Assembly: GCF_014650675.1 (NCBI RefSeq)
Contig: NZ_BMVK01000009.1
Span: 186,001-250,000 of the forward strand
From: Streptomyces anulatus
GTDB taxonomy: Bacteria > Actinomycetota > Actinomycetes > Streptomycetales > Streptomycetaceae
Reading direction: 5' to 3'
Length of the DNA stretch: 64,000 bases
A program made the position numbers and the translations under genes. The notes under the pieces are model-generated. The model made no database searches. It saw nothing but the letters and a program-made list of their open reading frames with translations, and was not told the DNA's origin. Positions 49,971 to 58,464 of this stretch are shown one piece after another; the first letter of the stretch is position 1, and the number at the start of each line of letters is the position of its first letter.

Positions 49971-50519
49971 GTGCGCAAGCGGGCCTGGACCCTCATCGCG
50001 GCCGCCGGCCTCGTCCTCGTGGCGGGCACCGGTACGTACGCCCTCATGTCCGACGGCGAGGTCATCGTCTCCTCGGTGTGCACCCCACCGGCCACCACGC
50101 CCGAGTACATCGCCGCCTACGCCCCCTCCGTCGTCATCGGCACCGTCACCGGCCCCACCCGGTACATCCCCGACACCGGTGACCCCAGCACCGGGGTGCA
50201 AGTCGCCACCCTCACCGTGGAGAGGACCCTCAAGGGCAGCGCCCAGGGCGACATCGACCTCCGCCAGGCGGTCTCCCGTACCGCCCAGGGCACCTACACC
50301 ACCGCCGAACCTCTCTACCAGCCTCTGGCCACCGGGCAGCGCTACGCCGTCGCCGTGCTGGACCGGACCGAGGACGGCGACCGCTGGGTCTGGGGCGCGG
50401 AACGCGCGCCGGAGAGCCGGATCGACCAGCGGTGGTCAGCCGCCGTAGCCGCGAAGGCAGTCCTGCCGACCGCCACCTGCGACGACACCCGCACCATCAC
50501 ATCGACACCCAAGCCGTAA
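49971..50519 (+). CDS. Exported hypothetical protein
   Basis: A 182-residue protein with an N-terminal membrane or signal segment (AWTLIAAAGLVLVAGTGTYA) and two Cys that could pair. The GTG follows a GGAG placed over the end of the protease gene, two bases after its stop, so the two are one operon. The strand-rich region (VVIGTVTGPTRYIPDTG, VERTLKGSAQGDIDL) looks like a small beta domain. It could be a partner or substrate of the protease. I do not recognise a family. Confidence 0.8.
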   Translation: MRKRAWTLIAAAGLVLVAGTGTYALMSDGEVIVSSVCTPPATTPEYIAAYAPSVVIGTVTGPTRYIPDTGDPSTGVQVATLTVERTLKGSAQGDIDLRQAVSRTAQGTYTTAEPLYQPLATGQRYAVAVLDRTEDGDRWVWGAERAPESRIDQRWSAAVAAKAVLPTATCDDTRTITSTPKP

Positions 50520-50760
50520 CAGCCGCGGCACGCGGCCGGTCCCCTGAGCCGGCGCTCCCCGCAGTCGAGCCCCTCCAAGTGGTACGTGGCGACGAACCGC
50601 GCACGTGGACGGACAGCCACGCGGCGACAGTGGACCTGCTCACGGGCCGTCTGCCGGCAACGGACCGGCGGTAGCGCTCTCCCGGGTGGTGCCTGCGCCG
50701 GAACTCTTCGTGGGGCGGCCACGAGGGCCGTTGTCAGAGGCGATTGGCAAGATTGCGGCC

Positions 50761-51786
50761 ATGAAGGTCACTCCTGTCACTCCGCCACGGCCGATCGACG
50801 TTGTCGCGGTCTTTCCCCGACTGGCTCCGCTGGCCCGCACGGCGACCCGCCTGCACCCCCGCCCCGGGGCGCCGACGTGGCACGACAGCTCGATCGGCGG
50901 GCCGCTGCTGTGGCCCGCCGAGGAGCCGTGGCCGCACTGCGAGGAACCGCATGTGGTGGATGGCTTCAACCCGCCCAAGTCCCCTGCGGATCTGCGGCTG
51001 GAACGACGGATCTTCGCCGCCTCGCACGGCCGGGACCTGACTCCGGAGGAGCGGGAGACTCTTGGGCGGATCCAACCCCCTCGGACGTATCCGGTGAGGC
51101 GGACGGTCCAGGCGTACGACGGCCCCATGGCGATGCTGCCCGTCGCGCAGCTGTACGTACGGGATGTGCCCGACCTGAGCCCGCCGGAGGGCAAGGACCT
51201 GCTGCAGGTTCTGTGGTGCCCCTTCGATCATCCGATCATGCCCAGGACCCTGCTCTTCTGGCGTTCGGCAGCCGCCGTCACCGACATGCTCGACACGCCC
51301 CCCGAGCCGCCCGCAGTGCAGTTCGACGGCTATCTGCCGGAACCGTGCGTGCTCGAACCGGAGCAGATCACCGAGTACCCCGACCATCTGGAGCTGAGCG
51401 AGGAGCTGCGGGAACAGCTCAAGCAGTGGAGTGTGCCGCAGGTAGCAGAGGAGGACATGGACCCGGACACGTACTACGACTGTGTGCTGTCCAACGCACC
51501 CGGCTGGAAGGTCGGCGGCTGGCCCGCGTGGAATTCCACCGACCCCAGCTCGCAGCCCTGTTCCGAGTGCGGCACCGGCATGGAGGTCCTGATGACCGTC
51601 GCCACGTTCGAGGAGGGGGACGACGCCGGGAACAGCTGGTCTCCGCACCCCCACCCAGGTGCTGGACCGTACCCCGGCCACCGGGGCTACAACGCGACCG
51701 GTGTCCAGATAGGCAGCGGCTACCGGCAGCACCTGTTCGTCTGCCCGGCGGAGCCCGAGCATCCGCACATCGAGTTGATGACGTAG
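50761..51786 (+). CDS. DUF1963/YwqG-like protein
   Basis: A 341-residue protein with features of the DUF1963 family: GGPLLWPAEEPWPHC near the N-terminus, AMLPVAQLYVRDVPDL, VLWCPFDH, and a late KVGGWPAWNSTDPSSQPCSE followed by the C-terminal HLFVCPAEPEHP. Two Cys pairs could bind metal. The function of the family is unknown. The ATG at 50761 was preferred over an upstream in-frame start that adds a low-complexity stretch. Confidence 0.8.
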   Translation: MKVTPVTPPRPIDVVAVFPRLAPLARTATRLHPRPGAPTWHDSSIGGPLLWPAEEPWPHCEEPHVVDGFNPPKSPADLRLERRIFAASHGRDLTPEERETLGRIQPPRTYPVRRTVQAYDGPMAMLPVAQLYVRDVPDLSPPEGKDLLQVLWCPFDHPIMPRTLLFWRSAAAVTDMLDTPPEPPAVQFDGYLPEPCVLEPEQITEYPDHLELSEELREQLKQWSVPQVAEEDMDPDTYYDCVLSNAPGWKVGGWPAWNSTDPSSQPCSECGTGMEVLMTVATFEEGDDAGNSWSPHPHPGAGPYPGHRGYNATGVQIGSGYRQHLFVCPAEPEHPHIELMT

Positions 51787-51881
51787 CCCGTCCGCAGTGT
51801 GCAGCCGGGGCGTCACGCTGCGCCCTTCAGGACACCGGCCTCGCGCCCGGGAGCGCACCTCCGTCCTGGACCCGCCGGGGT

Positions 51882-52298
51882 TCAGGGTTCGCCGCCCTGT
51901 TGGGTGCTGATGATGCGGCAGATGTTGTCGGCGTCGCTGCAGGACTGCGGGTCGGTCTCGGCGGCTTGCCGGGCGAGGTCACGGAGGACGGTGCGGGTCT
52001 TGCGGAGTTCGGCCATGCGCCGGTTGATCTCTTCGAGGTGCTGGTGGATGAGGTCGGTGACGTGGCCGCAGGGTGCCTCGCCACCGTCACGGAGGGCGAG
52101 GATGCCGCGGATCTCGGCGAGCGTGAGGCCGGCGTGCTGGGCATCGCGGATGAACGCGAGGCGGGCCTCGGCGGCGGGCGGGTAATCGCGGTAGCCGCTC
52201 GAGGTCCGTGGCGGTTCCGGCATCAGGCCGGCCTGTTCGTAGTAGCGGATGGTCTTGGTGGTCAGTCCGCCTCGCGTGGCGAGGTCCCCGATGCGCAT
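51882..52298 (-). CDS. MerR-family mercury-type regulator
   Basis: A 138-residue regulator: MRIGDLATRGGLTTKTIRYYEQAGLMP is cut here to its hallmark TIRYYEQAGLMP, followed by RLAFIRDAQHAGLTLAEIRG and a dimer helix. Metal ligands are likely the Cys in APCGHV and the pair in QSCSDADNIC. It diverges from merB and should bind the 20-bp-spaced promoter between them, turning it on when mercury binds. A zinc- or cadmium-type regulator is less likely given the neighbour. Confidence 0.9.
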   Translation of the reverse strand: MRIGDLATRGGLTTKTIRYYEQAGLMPEPPRTSSGYRDYPPAAEARLAFIRDAQHAGLTLAEIRGILALRDGGEAPCGHVTDLIHQHLEEINRRMAELRKTRTVLRDLARQAAETDPQSCSDADNICRIISTQQGGEP

Positions 52299-52314
52299 GG
52301 TTCCAGGCTAGCTC

Positions 52315-52346
52315 TTGACCTTCCAGCGCACTGGAAGGTCTAGCGT
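52315..52346 (+). promoter_or_regulatory. MerR-type promoter of merB
   Basis: TTGACC at 52315-52320 and TAGCGT at 52341-52346 are 20 bases apart, the long spacer typical of MerR-activated promoters. The dyad CCTTCCAGCGCACTGGAAGG at 52319-52338 lies within it. Confidence 0.85.
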
Positions 52347-52381
52347 CGGGTGCAGAGGCTATGAGCTGGGAGGACAACGCC

Positions 52382-53359
52382 ATGCGGATCACGGTGCTGA
52401 CAGTTCCTGACTGTCCCAACGGGCCCGTCGCGCAGGAGCGGATCACGACCGCGCTGAACGGACGGGCCGCCGAGGTGGAACTCGTCGAGGTGACCGAGCA
52501 GGCCGAGGCCGAGCGGGCGGGGATGACCGGATCGCCCACCGTCCTGCTCGATGGAGTCGACCCGTTCGGGACCGTGGGGGCGACGCCAAGTGTGTCGTGC
52601 CGGATCTACCGGCATGCCGATGGCGAAGTCGACGGGGCGCCGAGTGTGGACGAACTACGCAAGGCCTTGACCGCGGTGGGCCCGGCCGCAGCGGCGGATG
52701 ACGACTGCTGTGCGGTGGACGTGCTGGATCTGGTCGGCCGGGACGGCCGAGGGCGCCTTGCGCCGGTCGAGGACGGGCTGCGGGCGGTGCAGCAGGCGGT
52801 GCTGCGGCACTTCGCCGCCACCGGCAGCGCCCCCGGGACGGCGGATCTGGAGCCGGCCGCAGCCGCTGCAGGCCGGACAGCGGCAGAGGTGCTGGCCGAG
52901 CTGGCGCAGGAGGATTTCCTGACCCTGGACCCGGAGGGGCGGATCCGGGCGGCGTACCCGTTCTCCGCGGTGCCAACCCCGCATCGGGTGACGATCGCGG
53001 GCGGCGTGCAGGTGTGGTCGATGTGCGCGATCGATGCGCTCGGCATTCCCGCCATGCTCGGCCGCGATGCGGTGATCACCTCCGTCGACCCGGTCACCGG
53101 CGAGAGTGTCACGGTGACCAGCGAGAACGGGCAGACGGTGTGGGAGCCCGCGACAGCGGTGGTGTTCGTCGGGCGCCGGGGCGGATGCTCCGGTCCTGCG
53201 GCCGAGGTGTGCTGCGACACCCTGAACTTCTTCACCGGCTCCGCCTCCGCCCGCACGTGGATCGAGCAGCACCCGGGCGTGAACGGTCGGATCGTGGACC
53301 GGGCCCGCGCCGAAGAGGTCGGCCAGGCGACCTTCGGGCCGCTGCTGACCACCGGCTGA
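52382..53359 (+). CDS. merB: Organomercurial lyase with N-terminal thioredoxin-like domain
   Basis: A 325-residue protein. The first about 85 residues (VLTVPDCPNGPVAQER, TGSPTVLLDGVDPFG) resemble a thioredoxin-like domain with a single Cys in the CPxx position. The rest is MerB, with catalytic VWSMCAIDALG (Cys and Asp) and EVCCDTLNFF (second Cys). MerB cleaves the carbon-mercury bond by protonolysis. No MerA reductase or mercury transporter is visible within the window. The N-terminal fusion could pass substrate or mercury. Confidence 0.94.
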   Translation: MRITVLTVPDCPNGPVAQERITTALNGRAAEVELVEVTEQAEAERAGMTGSPTVLLDGVDPFGTVGATPSVSCRIYRHADGEVDGAPSVDELRKALTAVGPAAAADDDCCAVDVLDLVGRDGRGRLAPVEDGLRAVQQAVLRHFAATGSAPGTADLEPAAAAAGRTAAEVLAELAQEDFLTLDPEGRIRAAYPFSAVPTPHRVTIAGGVQVWSMCAIDALGIPAMLGRDAVITSVDPVTGESVTVTSENGQTVWEPATAVVFVGRRGGCSGPAAEVCCDTLNFFTGSASARTWIEQHPGVNGRIVDRARAEEVGQATFGPLLTTG

Positions 53360-53450
53360 CCAGCCCGGCAGGCCCGGTCAGGCCGGCGCGGCCGCGCCGT
53401 CGGGCACCAGCAGGCACGCAGACTTACCCAACTGATGAGAGAGGCCCGCC

Positions 53451-54902
53451 CTATGAGCGGCTGCCGACGTCGATCTGGAAGACCAGCCGGCCGTCCGCCG
53501 TGCGGAGCAAGGCCTGCTGCAGGGTCGGCTTGCTGTAATCGGAGTTCAGGATGACCGGAATGGCACAACCCTGCTTGGACTCCAGGCACTGATCCAGCGA
53601 ACCCTCGACGGGCTTGAGTCCCGCCAGGCCCGGCAGGGTTCCCATCCACTCCCGGACTGTGGAGAACTCGTCGACGCACTGGTCGTCGTCACAGGCGACG
53701 CCCTTCGCGTACGTCACCCGCTCCAGGTCGTCCTCGGTGCGGTTCCTGGAGGCCAACGTGAAGCCCGAGGGGGCTGTCAGCCCCTTGGCCGTGGTCTGGT
53801 TCGCCGTGTAGTCCTGGCCGACGTCCTTCCAGTTGTAGAGGACGTACCCGGCAATCGATGCCGCAGCGATCGCCAGCACTGCCACGCCCAGCAGTCCCTG
53901 CCGAAGCGAAATGCCCGGCTCGGGCTTCGCGGGGGGTGGTCCGCCGGGTCCAGGTCCGGCGGATGTCGGTCCGGATGGTCCTGGTCCGACGGTCGGCTGG
54001 GCGGCCAGGTGCTGGGCGGCAGGGGTCCACGACCGGGCGGGGGCTGCCGCCGGAACGGGAGACGCCACAGTCGGAGTCGGGAGCGCGGAGGCCGGCCGGG
54101 ACAGCTTCGCCTGCAGCTGCTCCATGGTCCAGCGTGCGCCCGGATCCTTGTTCAGCAGTCCGTCGAGGACAGGGCCGAGCGCCCCGGCCCGCACGGCCGG
54201 CGTGGGCTCCTCCGTGGCGACGGCGACCAGGACCGCACTCGGAGCCGTACCCGAGAACGGCGCGTGCCCCTCCACAGCGGCGTAGAGCGTCGCACCCAGC
54301 GACCACAGATCGGACTCAGCCGTCGCGGGCAGCCCCCGGATCTGCTCGGGCGCCATGAAGGCCGGGGTTCCCATGATCATGCCGGTGGCCGTGAGGGTGG
54401 CGTCTCCCTCAAGTGCCGCGATGCCGAAGTCGGTCAGGATGACCCGGTCTTCCTCGAGGAGGATGTTCGCGGGCTTGATGTCCCGGTGGGTGATGCCTAG
54501 GCGGTGTGCGGCAGCGAGCGCGGCTGCGACCTGCCGGCCGATGTCGGCGACCTGCTGGGGCGGGAGCGCGCCCTGTGCCTCGACAAGGTCGGCGAGGGAC
54601 CCGCCGTCGACCAGCTCCATGACGATCCACGGCCGTCCGTCCGGCCCGGTTATGCGGTCGTGGACTGTGATGATGCCCGGGTGCTTCAGCCGGGCGGCGG
54701 CCCTGGCCTCACGGTCGAGGCGGGCGATCCAGTTCTGCCGCTCGGTGGCCCCCACATGGTCGGGAAGCCTCAACTCCTTTACAGCTACGTCCCGTCCCAG
54801 CTGCTCGTCGTGGGCACGCCAGACGACACCCATGCCTCCCTGACCCAGGATGTGTGTCAACCGGTATCGGCCTGCGAGGAATTGCCCGCGATCGTCATTC
54901 AC
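53451..54902 (-). CDS. Membrane-anchored Ser/Thr protein kinase
   Basis: A 483-residue Hanks-type kinase: GQGGMGVVW (ATP loop), VAVKEL (Lys), HRDIKPAN (catalytic Asp), DFGIAAL and GTPAFMAPEQ. A Pro/Ala-rich juxtamembrane region, one transmembrane helix (VAVLAIAAASIAGYVLY) and an extracellular part of about 120 residues with Cys (CDDDQCVDEF, LDQCLESKQGCAIP) follow. It should sense an outside signal and phosphorylate cytoplasmic targets. The sensor domain is not PASTA and I do not recognise it. Confidence 0.94.
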   Translation of the reverse strand: MNDDRGQFLAGRYRLTHILGQGGMGVVWRAHDEQLGRDVAVKELRLPDHVGATERQNWIARLDREARAAARLKHPGIITVHDRITGPDGRPWIVMELVDGGSLADLVEAQGALPPQQVADIGRQVAAALAAAHRLGITHRDIKPANILLEEDRVILTDFGIAALEGDATLTATGMIMGTPAFMAPEQIRGLPATAESDLWSLGATLYAAVEGHAPFSGTAPSAVLVAVATEEPTPAVRAGALGPVLDGLLNKDPGARWTMEQLQAKLSRPASALPTPTVASPVPAAAPARSWTPAAQHLAAQPTVGPGPSGPTSAGPGPGGPPPAKPEPGISLRQGLLGVAVLAIAAASIAGYVLYNWKDVGQDYTANQTTAKGLTAPSGFTLASRNRTEDDLERVTYAKGVACDDDQCVDEFSTVREWMGTLPGLAGLKPVEGSLDQCLESKQGCAIPVILNSDYSKPTLQQALLRTADGRLVFQIDVGSRS

Positions 54903-55194
54903 GGACGGACTATAGCCGGGCCGACCCCGCCCCAGCCTTGGTCACCCGGGCCGGTCGGAGCCGGTCGCCAACCCGCTCCGACGCATTACCCGGACGAGTG
55001 AGGGCCGGCGACTTCCGGGGGCGGGCGGAAGCGAGCCGAACCGAGGCGTGTTGCAGAACACCGAGGCGCAGGCATTTCTCCTGTATCGGCGGGGTGTTGC
55101 GGGCTGAGGCCTTGTGGGTGGAACCGTTCACCGGGTTGCGGATACGGAGGAGTGAGATTGAGGGCCCCAAGGCCGCGACCGCGGACAAGAGGGT
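54903..55194. other. Intergenic region, nothing recognised
   Basis: About 290 bases between two minus-strand genes. No gene, RNA or clear hairpin was found. Confidence 0.45.
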
Positions 55195-55716
55195 TCAGAT
55201 GCGGGGTAGATGGCGGCTCACGAGGGCCCGCAGCCGCTCCGCGTCCTGCGGAGAGCGCAGCCCGCGCTTGGGGAGCACCTCCACGAGCAGGATGTTCGGG
55301 TCGCGGCTGAGCAGCACCACGTGGTCGCGGGTCTCGCGGTAGCCGCGGAAGATTGACCAGCGCTGCACGAGCGTCGCGTGCGTGGTCTCGGCCGTGATCC
55401 CCGACTCGGTCACGGATGTGCGGTACTCGCCCTGCCAGGAGACCGTGCGGAGCGCGTGGTGGGCCTGGAGGTGGGGGATCGACCAGATCAGGGCGGCGCA
55501 GAAGACGGCGGTCACGGCCGACTGCGCGGAGCTTTCCGGTGCGGCCACCATCAGTACGGCGCCGACGCCGAAGAGGCCCGTGAAGCCCCACCGGACCACG
55601 TGGAGACGCCGTCGCCGCTCACGCACCCGGACGCCCGCGAGGATGTCGGCGCGCGTCGGCCGGTAGACCAACTCGACTGTGTCCTGTCTTCCGTCCCGCC
55701 CCATGTCCACGACCAT
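55195..55716 (-). CDS. YcxB-like membrane protein
   Basis: A 173-residue protein with two close membrane helices (WGFTGLFGVGAVLMVAAP and AVTAVFCAALIWSIPHLQA). A C-terminal soluble domain follows with the YcxB-type pattern TESGITAETTHATLVQRWSI and LLVEVLPKRGLRSPQD. The role is unknown. The start at 55716 is provisional; ATG 55704 is also possible. Confidence 0.7.
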   Translation of the reverse strand: MVVDMGRDGRQDTVELVYRPTRADILAGVRVRERRRRLHVVRWGFTGLFGVGAVLMVAAPESSAQSAVTAVFCAALIWSIPHLQAHHALRTVSWQGEYRTSVTESGITAETTHATLVQRWSIFRGYRETRDHVVLLSRDPNILLVEVLPKRGLRSPQDAERLRALVSRHLPRI

Positions 55717-55787
55717 GAAGCGGGATCGTACCGCCCATGCCGACTGCCGGTAGGACGCGGTGCCCGGCCGGGCACCGGCCGGGGCTC

Positions 55788-56378
55788 TCACTGTCTCGGG
55801 AGCGCCCCGGTGATCGCGGTGACGGCCATGCGTACCGCGAGGTCCGTCACCGCGTCAGGATCGTCGCCGTTCTCGATCGCCGTCGTGGCGGCGTTGACGA
55901 TTCCCTGAAGGAGCAGCGACGTACGCCGCGGATCCTCCTCGCCCAGATCTGTCAGCGCGCCGATCAGTGGGGTGAGCAGCTCCTGGTGGGCCCGCATCGC
56001 ACTCTCCCGCACCACCTTCGCGTCCTGTACTCCGGCCAGCGCCTGGGCGATCCGATGCTCCCCGCCGCGCACCAGGTCCAGTTGCGACGACACGTAGGCG
56101 GCGATCTTCTCCTCGGGCGTCGCCGCCGCCGACATGCCGGCCCGGATGGCGTCGGTCCAGCGGGGCATCGCGTCCTCGACGACCGCGGCGAGCAGCTCGG
56201 GGCGGCCCGGGAAGTACTTGTACACGCTGTTGCGGGCGAGGCCCGTGGCCTTCGCGATCGCGGTGAAGGTCACCGCACCGGCGTCGCCGCTCTCCAGCAG
56301 CTCACGTGCCGCCCGCACCAGGGCCAGTCGCTGCTGGGCATGGTGCTCGGCAACCGTGGCGGCACTGATCCTGGGCAC
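55788..56378 (-). CDS. TetR-family repressor
   Basis: A 196-residue regulator with the TetR helix-turn-helix FTAIAKATGLARNSVYKYFP and a ligand-binding C-terminal half. It diverges from an ABC export operon, with two similar palindromes in the gap. It likely represses both itself and the transporter until a ligand binds. Confidence 0.93.
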   Translation of the reverse strand: MPRISAATVAEHHAQQRLALVRAARELLESGDAGAVTFTAIAKATGLARNSVYKYFPGRPELLAAVVEDAMPRWTDAIRAGMSAAATPEEKIAAYVSSQLDLVRGGEHRIAQALAGVQDAKVVRESAMRAHQELLTPLIGALTDLGEEDPRRTSLLLQGIVNAATTAIENGDDPDAVTDLAVRMAVTAITGALPRQ

Positions 56379-56421
56379 AGGACCAGTCTAGAAGCCCCCG
56401 CGGGTACCTCACCCCCACTTA

Positions 56422-56436
56422 GGGACGCAGCGTCCC
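56422..56436. promoter_or_regulatory. TetR operator 1
   Basis: GGGACGC and GCGTCCC flank a single A as a perfect 7-1-7 palindrome between the divergent TetR and permease genes. Confidence 0.8.
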
Positions 56437-56447
56437 CATCAACTATG

Positions 56448-56468
56448 TTAGCGACGCACCGTCCCTAA
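56448..56468. promoter_or_regulatory. TetR operator 2
   Basis: A 21-bp imperfect palindrome with arms TTAGCGACGC and CCGTCCCTAA that shares the GGGACG core with operator 1. It ends 25 bases before the GTG start of the permease gene. Confidence 0.72.
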
Positions 56469-56493
56469 CATCTATCCATCGAAGGGAACCGCC

Positions 56494-57618
56494 GTGTTCC
56501 TCGCTCTCCTGGAGCTGCGCGCCGCCCGAGGACGTTTCCTGCTCATGGGATCCGTCGTGGTGCTCGTCGCCGCGCTCGTCGGCATCGTCTCCGGCTTCAC
56601 CACCGGCCTGGGTGACGACACCATCTCCGCGCTGCGCCGCCTGCCCGCCTCTCAGCTGGTCTTCTCCTCGGACGCCCGGTCCGACCAGTTCGCCCGCAGC
56701 CTCCTCGACGGGAGTACCGCCGCCGCGTGGAGCGAGGACGCGGACACCGAGACGACCCCGCTCGGGGTCTCCATCACCCGCGGCACGACGCATCGTGGCG
56801 CCGAGGTCGACCTCGCCGCCTTCGGCGTCGAACCCGGCTCCTTCCTCGCCCCCTCGGTCACCTCGGGCGACGGACTCGCCGACGTGGCGGCGGACAGCAT
56901 GGTGATGTCCGCCAAGCTCGCCGACGAGGGCGTGCGCGTCGGCGACACCCTCGTCATCGACCGGCTGGACATCGAGCTGCGCGTCGTCGGAAGGACCGAA
57001 CGCTCCAGCTACGGCCATGTGCCCGTCGCCTACATCCCGTTGAAGACCTGGCAGCGCATCCGCTTCAGCACCCCGGGGGCACCGGCGTCCGCGACAGCCG
57101 CGATCCCTGACCAGTTCAGCGCCCTCGCCCTGCGCACTCCGCCGGACGGGGCCTCCAGCGCCGCCCTCGACGCGCGGTACTCCACCACCACGCTCACCAA
57201 GGAGAAGGCGTACGAGGCGGCCCCCGGCTACACCGGGGAGCGCGTCACCATGAACTCGATCCAGGCCTTCCTCTACCTGATCGCCCCGCTCGTGGTCGGC
57301 GCCTTCTTCGCCGTGTGGACCGTGCAACGCCAGCCCGAACTCGCCCTGCTGCGCGCCATGGGCGCCTCCCGCAGGCGCCTGCTCGCCCACACCGTCCTCC
57401 AGGCGGCCCTGGTCGTCGTCCTCGGCACCGCGGCAGGCGCCGTGCTCGCCGGAGCGGTCGGGCTGCTGGTCGGCGAACAGGTGCCGTTCAGCCTCCCCGC
57501 CGCCACCCTCACCGTCACCATGTGCACCGTCGCGGCCGTGGGCCTCGCGGGCACCGCCCTGACCCTGCGCCGAGTGACCCGCGCCGACCCGCTGACCATG
57601 CTGGGAGCCAACCGATGA
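56494..57618 (+). CDS. FtsX/MacB-type ABC permease
   Basis: A 374-residue protein with one N-terminal span (MGSVVVLVAALVGIVSGF), a large extracytoplasmic domain, and three C-terminal spans (AFLYLIAPLVVGAFFAVWTV onward). This is the FtsX topology of efflux and lipoprotein-handling transporters, which act by mechanotransmission rather than through a channel. It starts at GTG 56494 behind GAAGGGA. The ATPase overlaps its end by ATGA. Confidence 0.92.
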   Translation: MFLALLELRAARGRFLLMGSVVVLVAALVGIVSGFTTGLGDDTISALRRLPASQLVFSSDARSDQFARSLLDGSTAAAWSEDADTETTPLGVSITRGTTHRGAEVDLAAFGVEPGSFLAPSVTSGDGLADVAADSMVMSAKLADEGVRVGDTLVIDRLDIELRVVGRTERSSYGHVPVAYIPLKTWQRIRFSTPGAPASATAAIPDQFSALALRTPPDGASSAALDARYSTTTLTKEKAYEAAPGYTGERVTMNSIQAFLYLIAPLVVGAFFAVWTVQRQPELALLRAMGASRRRLLAHTVLQAALVVVLGTAAGAVLAGAVGLLVGEQVPFSLPAATLTVTMCTVAAVGLAGTALTLRRVTRADPLTMLGANR

Positions 57619-58307
57619 GCCTCGAACTGAACGCCGTCACCGTCACGCTCGGCCGAACCGACGCCCGTACCACCATCCTCGACGGCCTCGACGTCACCTT
57701 CGAACCCGGCCGCATGACGGCTCTCGTCGGCCCGTCCGGCTCCGGCAAGTCCACGCTGCTCGCCGTCGCGGGGGCACTGCTGCGGCCCACCTCCGGTCAG
57801 GTCCTGCTCGACGGCGAGAACCTCGCCGGGCTCTCCGACGACCGGCGCGCCAAGGCCCGACGGGAACGGATCGGCTACATGTTCCAGAGCGGCAACCTGC
57901 TCTCCGGCCTCACCGCCATCGACCAACTGCTCACCGCGGTCCACATCAGCGGCGCACGCCCCCGCGCACACCGTTCCCGCGCCGAGGAGGCCCTGAACCG
58001 GGTGGGGCTCGGCCACCGCCTGCGCCACCGCCCCGAACAGCTCTCCGGCGGCGAACGCCAGCGGGTGGCCCTCGCCCGCGCCCTCTTCCTCTCACCGAAA
58101 CTGCTGCTGATCGACGAACCGACGGCGGCCGTCGACCGTTCCCAGGCCGGCGACCTGGCCGCGCTCCTCGCCGAACGCGCCCACCAGGACAACTGCGTCA
58201 TGGTCGTGGCTACGCACGACCGGACCGTGGCGGAGGCCGCCGACCGGGTCGTGGACATGGCCGCACTGACTGCCGACGCGGCGCCGTCCGCCCCGGCCGG
58301 CCGCTGA
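57615..58307 (+). CDS. MacB/LolD-type ABC ATPase
   Basis: A 230-residue ATPase with Walker A GPSGSGKST, signature LSGGERQRV and Walker B LLLIDEPTAAVDRS. It pairs with the FtsX-like permease in a TetR-controlled two-gene operon, probably for efflux of an antimicrobial or lipid. The ATG overlaps the permease stop. Confidence 0.94.
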   Translation: MSLELNAVTVTLGRTDARTTILDGLDVTFEPGRMTALVGPSGSGKSTLLAVAGALLRPTSGQVLLDGENLAGLSDDRRAKARRERIGYMFQSGNLLSGLTAIDQLLTAVHISGARPRAHRSRAEEALNRVGLGHRLRHRPEQLSGGERQRVALARALFLSPKLLLIDEPTAAVDRSQAGDLAALLAERAHQDNCVMVVATHDRTVAEAADRVVDMAALTADAAPSAPAGR

Positions 58308-58464
58308 ATCACTCCGCGAGGTCACACCCGCTGGATGCTGCGCCGCCCTACAGATGTCCTTCGGCGCCGTCCAGCGTGGCCGGCTCTGTTCCCCGTTGTG
58401 GCGATCTTCTGCTTGCGTCCACTGAGCCTGGGTTTCCAGAGCCCTGCTGGGGGGAGCCCCTCAC

